DNA of 48,533 nt, taken from assembly GCA_030748635.1 (NCBI GenBank), contig JASMLP010000068.1, positions 1 to 48,533 of the forward strand, given 5' to 3'. The position numbers were made by a program, and so were the translations under genes. This document shows, one piece after another, positions 11,001-19,158 of this stretch. Position 1 is the stretch's first letter; every line of letters begins with the position of its first letter. The DNA comes from Planctomycetota bacterium. GTDB lineage: Bacteria > Planctomycetota > JACQVV01 > JASMLP01. The notes beneath the pieces are model-generated. The model was given only the letters and a program-made list of their open reading frames with translations. It did no database searches and was not told the origin of the DNA.

Positions 11001-14000
11001 CCCATCCCGCCAGCCTCCCCGAGCCCCTCGCAACCCGGTCACTCCAGCCAACCTGTACGCGGCGCGGACTTCCAACTCGATCGGCCCCAACTCGAGATCC
11101 ACGCTTCGGGAAAAATCTCCACCCTCTTCGGATCGGTTTTCGAGAAACAAGACAGCTACCCGCGTCAGGTACGTATGCCCGAACCTCCTCTGCTCTTAGC
11201 CGACCGTGTGGTCGGCCTCGAAGCGGAAGCGGGGTCCATGGGATTGGGTAGCATCTGGACCGAAACCGATGTCCAGGAAGACTCCTGGTACTTGCACGAC
11301 GGGCGCATGCCCGCGGGGTTGATGATCGAAGCCGGACAGGCCGACCTCATGCTCATCTCCTATCTGGGCATCGACTTCACCAACCGAAGCGAGCGAGTCT
11401 ACCGTCTACTGGGCTGTGAATTAACCTATCACAGCCACCTTCCCCGACCCGGAGAGACTCTCCGGTACGACATCCACGTGGACGGTCACGCTGCCCAGGG
11501 AGATATCCGCCTCTTCTTCTTCCATTACGATTGCCAGGTAGATGGGAAGCCCCAACTCACGGTACGAGAAGGTCAAGCCGGCTTCTTCAGCGACGCGGAA
11601 TTGGCCGAATCCGAAGGGGTGATCTGGAGTCCGGAGACCGGAGAACGCACCGAAAACCCTCGACTAGATCCGCCCGCAATGCCCCCTCCAACCGGCCCCT
11701 TCTCCCACAAACAACTCTCCGACTTCGCCGCCGGGGACGTGAGCGCGTGTTTCGGCCCCGGTTTCGAAGCCACCGCGACCCACACCCGCACCCCACGCAT
11801 CGCGGGTGGTCGGATGCTTTTTCTCGACCAGGTGACCCACCTGGAACCCAGAGGGGGTTCCTGGGGCCGAGGATACCTGCGAGCGGTGGACCCCATCGAA
11901 CCCGACGACTGGTTCTTCGACGGCCACTTCAAGAACGACCCCTGCATGCCCGGCACGCTGATGTTCGAGGGCTGCATGCAGGCGATGGCTTTTTACCTCA
12001 CCTCGATGGGCTACACCCTGGACCGGGACGGGTGGCGTTTCGAGCCGGTACCGGAAGTATCCTATCCGTTACGATGCCGCGGCCAGGTCACACCCACCTC
12101 CCGTGAACTCGTGTACGAAATCTTTGTCGATGAAATGATTGAGGGCCCCTATCCCACCCTCTACGCCGACCTGCTTTGCACCGTGGACGGCCTGAAAGCG
12201 TTCCACTGTCGAAGAATGGGTCTTCAACTCGTTCCCGGATTTCCCATGGACAGTCGGCCGGACCTTCTTCGAGATCGCGCCGAGACCCGACCTGTCGCCG
12301 CCGCGAACGGGTTCCCGTTCGACTACGCATCCCTTCTATCCTGCGCCTGGGGCCAACCATCCCATGCCTTCGGAGATCTCTACACGCCCTTCGACGATAC
12401 GCGCCGGGTCGCTCGACTCCCCGGGCCGCCCTACCACTTCATGACACGCGTCTCGCGGATCGAAGGCGAAATCGGCCAGATGAAACCGGGCGCAGTGATC
12501 GAAATCGAATACGACATCCCCCCCGAGGCCTGGTATTTCCGGGAGAATGGATCGGCCACCATGCCCTACTGCGTGCTGCTCGAAGCCGCCCTGCAGCCCT
12601 GCGGATGGCTGGCCTCTTTTGTCGGCAGCGCGCTGACCGTCGAACACGATCTCTTCTTCCGTAATCTCGACGGCACCGGCACACTGAAAACAGAGTTGCT
12701 CCCCGACGCGGGCACCCTGCGAACCCGGGTCGAAATCACCAACATTTCCCAATCTTCGGGGATGATCATCGAGTCTTTCGAGGTCGAATGCTTCCTCGGA
12801 GAGGTTTCGGTCTACGAGATGAACACCGTCTTCGGTTTCTTCCCCGCCGAGGCGTTGGCGAATCAGGTCGGCCTACCGATCTCCGACGCGCAAGCCGGAC
12901 ATCTTCAAGACGAGTGTGATTTCCGGATCGATCTGCGAGAACGTCCTCCCGCTTACTGCGCCGGAGATCTCAAGCTGCCGAGTCCGTTTCTGCTCATGCT
13001 CGATCGAGTGACCGGGTACTGGCCCGAGGGGGGACGCGCCGGACTAGGACTCTTCCGCGGCGAGAAAGATGTCCACCCCGACGAATGGTTCTTCAAAGCC
13101 CACTTTCACCAGGATCCGGTGCAGCCGGGTTCACTGGGGATCGAAGCGATGATTCACCTCCTCCAGTTCGCGATGCTGGAAAAGGGTATGGCCGCGGGAA
13201 TCGAGAACCCCCGCTTCGAACCGCTGGCTCTGGACGCGCCGCTTTCCTGGAAATACCGGGGCCAGGTCCGTCTCCACAACAGCCTGATCACCTCGACCCT
13301 GGAGATCCTAGAAGAGGGCCGAGACGATCGGGGCGCGTACGCTTTGGCCGCCGCCTCGTTGTGGGTCGATGGGATGCGCATTTACGAGGCGAGCAACCTG
13401 GGCATGCGAATCGTTTCGGGAACGCTGGAGGTTCCAGGAACCCGAGAAGTCCTCGATCTCCGCCAGAACCCCTGGCTTGGGGATCACCGCCCAACCTGGA
13501 CGGTGCCGGCACTCCCGATGATGTCGATGGTCGACCGGATCGCAGGCGCGGCCCATCGAGAAGGACGAGTGGTGGTCGGCCTCCAAAACATCCGGGTCAG
13601 CCGATGGCTCCCCATCCACGAACGGACCGAGATCGACAACCGGATCGAGGGCACGGATTCCCAGATTCTGGTCAAGCTCTCGAACGAACAGGGACCGATC
13701 GCTGAAGGTCAGGCACTGCTGGCCATGAACTGGACTTCCGGCCCCGCGCCGTGGAAGTCCCTGGACGAGCCAGCATGTGAAACCCCCTACTCCACCGGAA
13801 CACTCTTCCACGGCCCGGCGTTTCAGATCCTGCGTACTCTTCGCATCGGTCCGACGGGAGCTTCGGCGCAACTCGAGGCTGGAGGCGATGAGGTCCCCAT
13901 CGGGACGCTGAACCAGCGACTCCTCGATGGGGCGACCCACGCCATTCCCCACGACAACCTCCACCGCTGGTGCGCCGAAATTCCCGAGGATCAGGTGGCC

Positions 14001-15467
14001 TACCCGGTGATGATCACCCAGATGACGATTCACGGCCCGACCCCCATCCGTGGCTCGATTCGGTGCGAAGTGCGGTTCGACGGCTTTTTCGGAGGCCCAC
14101 GCTTCCCCGCCTTCCGCGTGCAACTCATCGACAACCAGCAGGTCTGGTGCGCTTTCCGGCTAGTCGAAGCCCTCTTTCCCAAAGGACCCATCGGTCGCGT
14201 CGCGCCAGCCGAGCGCCGCGCCTTCCTGCGCGATCGCCGATACGTCCCGGGCGTCGGACTCTCCCGAGCCGACGGGGAGACCACCCGTCTACGTCTCGCC
14301 GATATCGAAGAGAGCAACTGGCTCGAAGGCACGGTCGAAAGCCTCTACGGCACGATGGAGCCGGCCGAGATCGCCCGCAAAGATCACCTGGCTCGTGCCA
14401 CGAAGCTGCATCCGGGGGCTCTCCCCGAAGGGATCCCGCTCAACCCGTTCGAACTGGATGTCCGGGAACAGCCGGATGAAGTGGTAGTCACCCCGCGCGG
14501 CGAAGGCGCGCTCGACCTCACCACCGTCGAGGGGTTCTGGAAATCTTGGTTCGGCCTCGACGACACGCCGGTCCACGACCTCTTCTACGGCATGATCGAA
14601 CGGTTTGTCCGACGATTTGTCATCGAGGATCCGTCCGCCTTCAACGCGGTAACCGACCGCAACATCCTCTACCTCGCCAACCATCAAGTGGCCGTGGAAT
14701 CGCTGCTCTTCTCTGTACTCTCCGGCGCCCTGGCCGGCCGGCCGACCATGACACTGGCCAAGATCGAGCACCAGACCACCTGGGTAGGCCAACTCATCGC
14801 CCACAGCTTCGCCTACCCGAAGATGAACGATCCCGAAGTGATCTACTTCTTCGACCGCAACGACCGTCGGGCGCTGGTGCAGATCCTGCGGAAGCTGGGA
14901 GCGCGAATGACCAACGAAGAACGCTCCATGCTGGTTCATATCGAAGGCACGCGGAGCTTGAGCTGCCGAACGCCGGTGGAGCAGATGGCAAGCATCTTCA
15001 TCGACATGTCCATCGCCTCCGACCTGCCCATCGTTCCGGTTCGATTCCTCGGCGGACTTCCCACCGAGGCGCTTTCCCACCGATCCGAGTTTCCGGTAGG
15101 TATGGGTACCCAGGACTACTGGCTGGGCCGCCCCATCCTGCCCGAGACGCTAGCCGCGATGGGCGCCAAAGAGCGCAAAGCGCTGGTTATCGACAGTATC
15201 AACCGACTCGGAATCACCAACGCGCAAGAAGAGCCCCACGTGGGAGACCCGAAATTCGCCTCGCGAGTCCGCTCCCGGTTGGCGGAAAAAAACGTCCCTG
15301 AACCCCAGGCGGTTCTACTAAGAATCCTCGAAGAACGTGAGCGTATTTCTCCGGAAACGGTCGAAATCCTTCGTGCGGTTCACACCGACTGCGTACCCCA
15401 ATCCTCCGACGCGGAAAAACAGCGCTGGATGGCAGAGTTGGTCCGACGCCTCGTCAGTGTAGAATAG
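8082..15467 (+). CDS. pfaC: PUFA/secondary-lipid synthase PfaC-like: KS-CLF-hotdog array-AGPAT
   Basis: A 2461-residue partner of the PfaA-like synthase. KS: DAACAS Cys185, ECHATGT His320 and NLGHL His356. CLF: the cysteine position holds Glu612 (SAEEISG), so it is non-catalytic and probably helps set chain length. A helical Gln-rich segment (about 871-922) sits within Pro-rich linkers. Four FabA-like hotdog units follow at about 1010-1165, 1220-1385 (GHFKNDPCMPG, His1282), 1407-1590 and 1614-1783 (AHFHQDPVQPG, His1674). A PKS-type dehydratase-like fold lies at about 1797-2030. The C-terminus (about 2147-2405) is an acylglycerolphosphate acyltransferase-like domain with NHQVAVE (His2201, Glu2206) and EGTRS (2288-2292). 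No AT motif was seen. A fused AGPAT matches my recollection of myxobacterial Pfa3. The ATGA overlap with pfaA indicates coupling. Which hotdogs are active is uncertain: those with His1282 and His1674 look competent. Confidence 0.9.
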   Translation: MTFEPIAIIGRSCVLPGAHSPEELWESVYQGRDLLTAANEYRWRLSRRNALGDEKRSTDRTWSDRGGYVEGFAQHFDPNGFSLPAAEIESLDPLFQWLLHTGREALRDAGNPDTQRAGAILGNLSFPSSGLSRYAERVWLGESLADAAQIPQTAPRNRFMSGLPAHLLAQALNLGDIAYALDAACASSLYAIKLACDRLHDRNVDIMLAGAVNRADDLFLHIGFCALQALSPSGRSRPFHRQADGLVPADGAGMVVLKRLDDAQRDGDRILGLIRAVALSNDGRGNGLLAPAEEGQMRAMEEAYQLAGLSPTDISLLECHATGTTVGDKTEIDSMSRVFKGAEGLPIGSLKSNLGHLITVAGVAGLIKVLEAMRTGIRPASLHATDPNEALENSPLRVLEKNEPWECEGPRRAGVSAFGFGGNNAHLIVEEYREDSLPQTSSPSMETLRDPLAIVSVGVIAGDAHGCNEVADKLFAPSDSHPRPCDQVRLSIEGLRFPPIDLQRTLPQQLLLLEATQEALHGHSPLPSARTGVFVGMGCDPEVARYGARWRLADWVEQWGVRDPKWLALAREATVPPLDVPGVLGTMPNISANRLNSQLDLTGRGFTVSAEEISGIRALEIGARALRSGELDMALIGATDLSCEPVSQTALSALGFEDLTGDAAVIIVLKRLADAQSDGDTVLAVMDDSTPAEWVEWKSSEVTARFGHAHASSGLLQVAAATLCCATHQGVGGDTFPEQAGIRLSIDALGGQKAEVLLTPGAPHAVNLPTPPAPRNSLTFPAHPAEIELPPIPSFHPETDSSVLRPAEPNPDQVYSMPSAPHLPPVVKEDVQSAPIEETRPPVPPTQTAPPVTPHLEFHLAATPPEIPTGIDFEFTQRWQDQQAQVAQLHQDFMARQTQLQEQFLNTQQRALEHFVQIYQKVNTEVHWDPVTQGDPRAHEILTPVIPTSPLPQTTESVTSPSKEKPAPPIEPPPIPPASPSPSQPGHSSQPVRGADFQLDRPQLEIHASGKISTLFGSVFEKQDSYPRQVRMPEPPLLLADRVVGLEAEAGSMGLGSIWTETDVQEDSWYLHDGRMPAGLMIEAGQADLMLISYLGIDFTNRSERVYRLLGCELTYHSHLPRPGETLRYDIHVDGHAAQGDIRLFFFHYDCQVDGKPQLTVREGQAGFFSDAELAESEGVIWSPETGERTENPRLDPPAMPPPTGPFSHKQLSDFAAGDVSACFGPGFEATATHTRTPRIAGGRMLFLDQVTHLEPRGGSWGRGYLRAVDPIEPDDWFFDGHFKNDPCMPGTLMFEGCMQAMAFYLTSMGYTLDRDGWRFEPVPEVSYPLRCRGQVTPTSRELVYEIFVDEMIEGPYPTLYADLLCTVDGLKAFHCRRMGLQLVPGFPMDSRPDLLRDRAETRPVAAANGFPFDYASLLSCAWGQPSHAFGDLYTPFDDTRRVARLPGPPYHFMTRVSRIEGEIGQMKPGAVIEIEYDIPPEAWYFRENGSATMPYCVLLEAALQPCGWLASFVGSALTVEHDLFFRNLDGTGTLKTELLPDAGTLRTRVEITNISQSSGMIIESFEVECFLGEVSVYEMNTVFGFFPAEALANQVGLPISDAQAGHLQDECDFRIDLRERPPAYCAGDLKLPSPFLLMLDRVTGYWPEGGRAGLGLFRGEKDVHPDEWFFKAHFHQDPVQPGSLGIEAMIHLLQFAMLEKGMAAGIENPRFEPLALDAPLSWKYRGQVRLHNSLITSTLEILEEGRDDRGAYALAAASLWVDGMRIYEASNLGMRIVSGTLEVPGTREVLDLRQNPWLGDHRPTWTVPALPMMSMVDRIAGAAHREGRVVVGLQNIRVSRWLPIHERTEIDNRIEGTDSQILVKLSNEQGPIAEGQALLAMNWTSGPAPWKSLDEPACETPYSTGTLFHGPAFQILRTLRIGPTGASAQLEAGGDEVPIGTLNQRLLDGATHAIPHDNLHRWCAEIPEDQVAYPVMITQMTIHGPTPIRGSIRCEVRFDGFFGGPRFPAFRVQLIDNQQVWCAFRLVEALFPKGPIGRVAPAERRAFLRDRRYVPGVGLSRADGETTRLRLADIEESNWLEGTVESLYGTMEPAEIARKDHLARATKLHPGALPEGIPLNPFELDVREQPDEVVVTPRGEGALDLTTVEGFWKSWFGLDDTPVHDLFYGMIERFVRRFVIEDPSAFNAVTDRNILYLANHQVAVESLLFSVLSGALAGRPTMTLAKIEHQTTWVGQLIAHSFAYPKMNDPEVIYFFDRNDRRALVQILRKLGARMTNEERSMLVHIEGTRSLSCRTPVEQMASIFIDMSIASDLPIVPVRFLGGLPTEALSHRSEFPVGMGTQDYWLGRPILPETLAAMGAKERKALVIDSINRLGITNAQEEPHVGDPKFASRVRSRLAEKNVPEPQAVLLRILEERERISPETVEILRAVHTDCVPQSSDAEKQRWMAELVRRLVSVE

Positions 15468-15502
15468 TTCGAGAATCCTAGATCCAACTCGATTCATTCG
15501 AC

Positions 15503-15913
15503 ATGACTCATCACATTCATCACTGCCAGGTTTATTACGAAGACACCGATCTGTCAGGGATGGTCTACCACGCCAACTACCTGAAGTTCTTCGAACGTGC
15601 GCGCGAACATTTCCTCGGACCCGACGAACTGGTGCGCCTCTTGCAGGAAGAGGGGATCGGCTTTGTGGTTTACAAGGCCGCCCTGTCCTACCGCGAAGGT
15701 GCCCGACTCGGCGACAAACTGGAAATCCGCTCCCGACTGGAACTGGTGAGCGCCTTTCGCTTGATCTTTCACCAGAACGCTCATCGAATCGACAACGACC
15801 GACCCATGGTCGAAGGCCGGATAGAACTCGTCTGCGTGAATCAGGAACAGAAACTGGTGCCTCTCCCCTCGGGAGTCGTCGACTCGGTGACCGCGCTCCA
15901 GGAATCCTCCTGA
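15503..15913 (+). CDS. 4HBT/YbgC-type acyl thioesterase
   Basis: A 136-residue single-hotdog protein opening with YYEDTDLSGMVYHANYL, the signature of YbgC/4-hydroxybenzoyl-CoA thioesterases. Asp16 corresponds to the catalytic aspartate, and FFERAREHF continues the motif helix. Length is normal for the family. It begins 35 bases after the PfaC-like gene on the same strand, so it is probably co-transcribed and could release or edit acyl chains from the synthase ACPs. Hydrolysis of acyl-CoA or acyl-ACP is family knowledge; its link to the lipid product is inferred from position. No clear Shine-Dalgarno precedes the ATG, so translation may depend on read-through coupling. A general Tol-Pal-associated YbgC role is less likely because no tol genes are nearby. 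Confidence 0.85.
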   Translation: MTHHIHHCQVYYEDTDLSGMVYHANYLKFFERAREHFLGPDELVRLLQEEGIGFVVYKAALSYREGARLGDKLEIRSRLELVSAFRLIFHQNAHRIDNDRPMVEGRIELVCVNQEQKLVPLPSGVVDSVTALQESS

Positions 15914-15985
15914 CTTTCCGCGCGCCGAATGCTCGCGTACTCACGCACACCCACAATCCGAAAATCGAAGATCTGCCGAAAACCT

Positions 15986-16002
15986 GAAAGCCCTGGGCTT
16001 TT
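15986..16002 (+). other. Inverted repeat between thioesterase and fabV
   Basis: AAAGCCC-T-GGGCTTT is a near-perfect palindrome in the 192-bp AT-richer gap between the two genes. As RNA it could fold as a 5-bp stem with a 5-base loop, followed by only TTC. It may be a weak terminator of the synthase operon or an operator for fabV. AT-rich TGAATTAAATTTTCA at 16017-16031 lies between it and fabV and could be part of a promoter. Confidence 0.25.
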
Positions 16003-16105
16003 CATCCGTAGAGACATGAATTAAATTTTCACTCTCGAGGGGAACCCCAAGTCCATTTGAGCTTCTGGCGAAAACGATCTATTTCACCCAGGCGAAATTT
16101 AAATC

Positions 16106-17290
16106 ATGAAAATCGAACCCAAAACTCTCGGTTACATCTGCACCACCGCGCACCCGATCGGATGCGCGACCCGAGTCGATCAAGATATCGCCGCCGTCCA
16201 AGCTCACGGAGTCATCGAAGGCCCCAAGCGTGTGCTGGTCATCGGGTCCTCGATGGGCTACGGCCTCGCTTCGAGAATTGTCGCCGCTTTCGGTTGTAGA
16301 GCGACCACCGTGGGCGTGTTCCTGGAACGCCAAAGTGCTGGAAATCGGACCGCTAGCGCCGGATGGTACAACACAGCCGCTTTCAGTCGCCGATGCCACG
16401 AAGCTGGCATACCCGCGCTGAACATCAATGGAGACGCTTTCAGCGCCGAAGTAAAATCCAGAACCCTCGATTGCATCCGTACTGAACTTGACGGCCCGAT
16501 CGACCTGGTTGTTTATAGCCTGGCCGCCCCCCGCAGAGTCGACCCCTCCACCGGCACTCGCTTCTCCTCGGCGATCAAACCGATCGGCATGCCCTACGAA
16601 GCCAAAACTCTCGACCTCATGAAAGGCGAAATCTCCTCTGTCACCATTCAGCCGGCCACGGACGATGAAATCGAACAGACCGTCTCCGTGATGGGAGGCG
16701 AAGATTGGCGTCTCTGGATCGAGGCGTTAGAGGGCGCCAATCTCCTGGCCGATGGGATTCAAACCGTTGCCTATTCCTACGTGGGGCCCCCTCTGATCGC
16801 CCCCATCTACCGCCAGGGAACGATCGGTCGAGCAAAAAACGATCTTGAAGAAACCGCACGCTCCCTGTCCAAGAAACTCCATCCCCGAAACGGACGCGCC
16901 CTCGTCGCGATCAACAAAGCCCTCGTGACCCAGTCGAGTTCCGCGATTCCGGTCATCCCCCTATATCTCTCGATCCTCTTCCGGGTCATGCGAGAAAAGC
17001 ATCTTCACGAGGGAACGATCGACCAGATGATCCGGCTCTTTGCCAACTACCTGACAGAGCCTGAAGCCCCCCTCGATGAAGAGAACCGGATCCGCCTGGA
17101 CGACAAGGAAATGCGCTCCGCCGTTCAAGAAGAAGTCCTCCGGATCTGGCAAGAGATCTCCACCGAAAACCTCGCCGCCTTATCAGACATAGAGAGACAT
17201 CAGCGCGATTTTCTTCATCTCTTCGGTTTTCAGGTCGAAGGCGTCGATTACACCGCCGACGTCGACCCAGCAGTCAGCATGGACTGCTGA
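16106..17290 (+). CDS. fabV: Trans-2-enoyl-ACP/CoA reductase FabV
   Basis: An NADH-dependent enoyl reductase that performs the last reduction of fatty-acid elongation and is typically insensitive to triclosan. The 394-residue length fits FabV (about 400). The family-specific active site Y-x8-K is present as YRQGTIGRAK with Tyr235 and Lys244, the same numbering I recall for characterised FabV proteins. The N-terminal VLVIGSSMGYGLASRI is the extended glycine-rich NADH motif of this family, and SAGWYNTAAF is also typical. It follows the PUFA-type operon on the same strand after 192 bp, so it may have its own promoter. It could serve housekeeping fatty-acid synthesis or give a saturating activity beside the PfaD-type reductase. 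It converges on the next gene with only 33 bp between stops and no obvious terminator. Confidence 0.93.
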   Translation: MKIEPKTLGYICTTAHPIGCATRVDQDIAAVQAHGVIEGPKRVLVIGSSMGYGLASRIVAAFGCRATTVGVFLERQSAGNRTASAGWYNTAAFSRRCHEAGIPALNINGDAFSAEVKSRTLDCIRTELDGPIDLVVYSLAAPRRVDPSTGTRFSSAIKPIGMPYEAKTLDLMKGEISSVTIQPATDDEIEQTVSVMGGEDWRLWIEALEGANLLADGIQTVAYSYVGPPLIAPIYRQGTIGRAKNDLEETARSLSKKLHPRNGRALVAINKALVTQSSSAIPVIPLYLSILFRVMREKHLHEGTIDQMIRLFANYLTEPEAPLDEENRIRLDDKEMRSAVQEEVLRIWQEISTENLAALSDIERHQRDFLHLFGFQVEGVDYTADVDPAVSMDC

Positions 17291-17323
17291 CTCCAGAACT
17301 GGATCAAAACCGGAATACAAACG

Positions 17324-18301
17324 TCACCCGATGCGTCGAGACTCTCTCAGCCACTGAAGAGTCGGAATCAACGACTCTCTGAGACCTCGAAACTCAACCC
17401 CAAGCTCCGTCCTGGCTTTTTGAGGGTCAAAATGCCAGAAACGGGTCGCATAAGGGATGATGAGAGGATTGTAAGGCAGAGGAAGGCGCAGCCTTGCTCC
17501 CAGAAACGTGATAAACCTCACGAGCCAGTTCGGCAAGCGGATGATTCGCCTGTTCTCACCCAGAATATCGAACATCGTGCTGGCCAGAACCGGAATATGG
17601 CAGTTCTCTCCTCCGAGGACGTATCGCTCTCCGGAACGCCCCTTCTCTAACGCGGCCACAATCCCTCGAGCTACGTCATCGATATAGCCGACCAAAGCTC
17701 CTCCCCTCGTCACCAGAACCGGCTTGCTTTGATACAGATTGATGAGATTTCGAGCTGTGATCAGATCGGTGTCGTTGGGACCATAGGTCTCGGGCGGATT
17801 GGCGATCACCACATCGAACCCTTCCTGAGCGACCTCTCGGCAAAGAACTTCCGCCGCTCTCTTGGCCTTGACGTAAAGAAATGCGGGTTGTTCGAGTGGC
17901 AAGGTACATTCGGTCTCTTCGGTCATAAGAACAGGCACATCACTTCCATTGATGGAAGAAATAGTGCTCACGAAAACAAACCGTTCACACCCGGCCCGCC
18001 TGGCCGCCTCCAGCGTGAAACGGGTTCCATCGACAATCGAAGCCCAGGTACTCTCTCTACCGATTTCCATCCAGTCGCTAGTACCCGCCAGATGAATCAC
18101 CCCCTGACACCCACTCATCGCCGAATCGAGCGAACCCGGATCCAGGATATCGCCCTCTACCCTCTCCCAATCGAGCCCCTGAATCCGATCCGTGTCGCTT
18201 TGAGCCCGGACCAGACAACGGACTTCGTGACCACACGCCAGTAGCGCAGGGACCACTCCCGACCCGAGGAATCCGCTAGCTCCAGTAACCAGGACCTTCA
18301 T
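17324..18301 (-). CDS. Extended SDR, NAD-dependent epimerase/reductase
   Basis: A 325-residue Rossmann-fold oxidoreductase of the extended SDR class (dihydroflavonol-reductase/3-beta-HSD-like). It begins MKVLVTGASGFLGSGV, the cofactor glycine motif GxxGxxG. FVFVSTISS supplies the catalytic serine region, and YVKAKRAAE supplies the YxxxK pair. The loop ANPPETYGPND resembles the NP(x)xxYGP motif of the family. It is the last gene of the five-gene minus-strand PKS/NRPS operon, 75 bp after the FabG-like SDR. In that context it could reduce the aldehyde released by the NRPS reductase domain or modify a keto group on the product; this is inference. Substrate is unknown. Confidence 0.82.
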   Translation of the reverse strand: MKVLVTGASGFLGSGVVPALLACGHEVRCLVRAQSDTDRIQGLDWERVEGDILDPGSLDSAMSGCQGVIHLAGTSDWMEIGRESTWASIVDGTRFTLEAARRAGCERFVFVSTISSINGSDVPVLMTEETECTLPLEQPAFLYVKAKRAAEVLCREVAQEGFDVVIANPPETYGPNDTDLITARNLINLYQSKPVLVTRGGALVGYIDDVARGIVAALEKGRSGERYVLGGENCHIPVLASTMFDILGENRRIIRLPNWLVRFITFLGARLRLPLPYNPLIIPYATRFWHFDPQKARTELGVEFRGLRESLIPTLQWLRESRRIG

Positions 18302-18376
18302 GATCTCCGAGGCCCATTTCTCATTTTTATCGGACTCATCATCCCGGCCTCGAGCTCTCCACCGACACCCACCCGG

Positions 18377-19129
18377 TTAAAGAGTAATTCCTCCATCAAC
18401 ATGCATGACCTGCCCGGTGATATAGGTGGCCCGATCCGAAGCCAGAAAACAGACGAGATGAGCCACATCTTCAGGCGTTCCCAGACGCCCAGCCGGAATT
18501 CTCGACATCATTTGTTTGAGACGATCATCATTCATCTGACCGAGCATATCGGTGCCGATAAAACCCGGAGCCACAGCATTGACTCGAATCCCGAACAAAG
18601 CCAATTCCTTGGAAAGAGCCTTGGTAAATCCGATGATACCCGCCTTGGATGTCGCGTAATTGGCCTGTCCGGAAACCCCATACACCCCCACGATCGAGGT
18701 CATATTAATGATCGATCCGGATCGTTTCTTCACCATCTGCAAGACGAGATGTCGTGTGGTATTGAAAAGTCCGCCAAGATTCGTGGCCATGACTTCATCC
18801 CACTGCTCACGCTTCATCCGAGCCAAGCTCGCATCTCGAGTGATCCCCGCATTGTTGACTACCGAATCAAAATCTCCAAACTCCTGACCGATCTTCTTGA
18901 GCAATTCCGGCATGGCCTCCGAATCGGCAACATCACCCTGATAGGCCAGACAGCGCTGGTCTGGAAATTCACTCGACATCTCTTCGACAAGAGCTTGCGC
19001 AGCCGCTGAATCTTGATGGTAAAGGAACGCCACATTGGCCCCTTCAAGCATTGCCAATCGGACAACACCGGCTCCGATTCCCCGCGAACCACCGGTTACG
19101 AACATCTGTTTTTGATCCAGCAATCCCAT
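18377..19129 (-). CDS. FabG-type 3-oxoacyl-ACP reductase; candidate trans-KR for the PKS
   Basis: A 250-residue classical SDR with VTGGSRGIGAG (NADPH site), NNAG and the catalytic Ser145-Tyr158-Lys162 triad within TSIVGVYG and NYATSKAG. DVADSEAM and PGFIGTDM are typical of FabG. I chose the ATG at 19129 because AGAGGA lies about 9 bases upstream; a GTG at 19162 is also open but has no such site. It starts 29 bp downstream of the NRPS stop, in the same operon. The PKS encoded upstream has KS, AT, DH and ACP but no KR. A dehydratase needs a beta-hydroxy substrate, so this protein is the obvious trans-acting ketoreductase. That role is inferred from the missing domain and from memory of the trans-KR in jawsamycin biosynthesis. 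A housekeeping fabG is the alternative. Confidence 0.87.
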   Translation of the reverse strand: MGLLDQKQMFVTGGSRGIGAGVVRLAMLEGANVAFLYHQDSAAAQALVEEMSSEFPDQRCLAYQGDVADSEAMPELLKKIGQEFGDFDSVVNNAGITRDASLARMKREQWDEVMATNLGGLFNTTRHLVLQMVKKRSGSIINMTSIVGVYGVSGQANYATSKAGIIGFTKALSKELALFGIRVNAVAPGFIGTDMLGQMNDDRLKQMMSRIPAGRLGTPEDVAHLVCFLASDRATYITGQVMHVDGGITL

Positions 19130-19158
19130 TCCAAAATCCTCTTTGAATTCGACTCCGA

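Noticed and set aside
1813-15467. Enediyne or heterocyst glycolipid synthase
   Set aside because: The KS-AT-ACP-ACP-KR-DH plus KS-CLF-hotdog-AGPAT pair with a PfaD-type ER is the PUFA-type arrangement; enediyne PKSs are single proteins with a different order and lack this ER.
15318-15956. - strand open frame opposite the thioesterase
   Set aside because: It is Arg-rich shadow sequence antisense to the end of the PfaC-like gene and a clear 4HBT gene.
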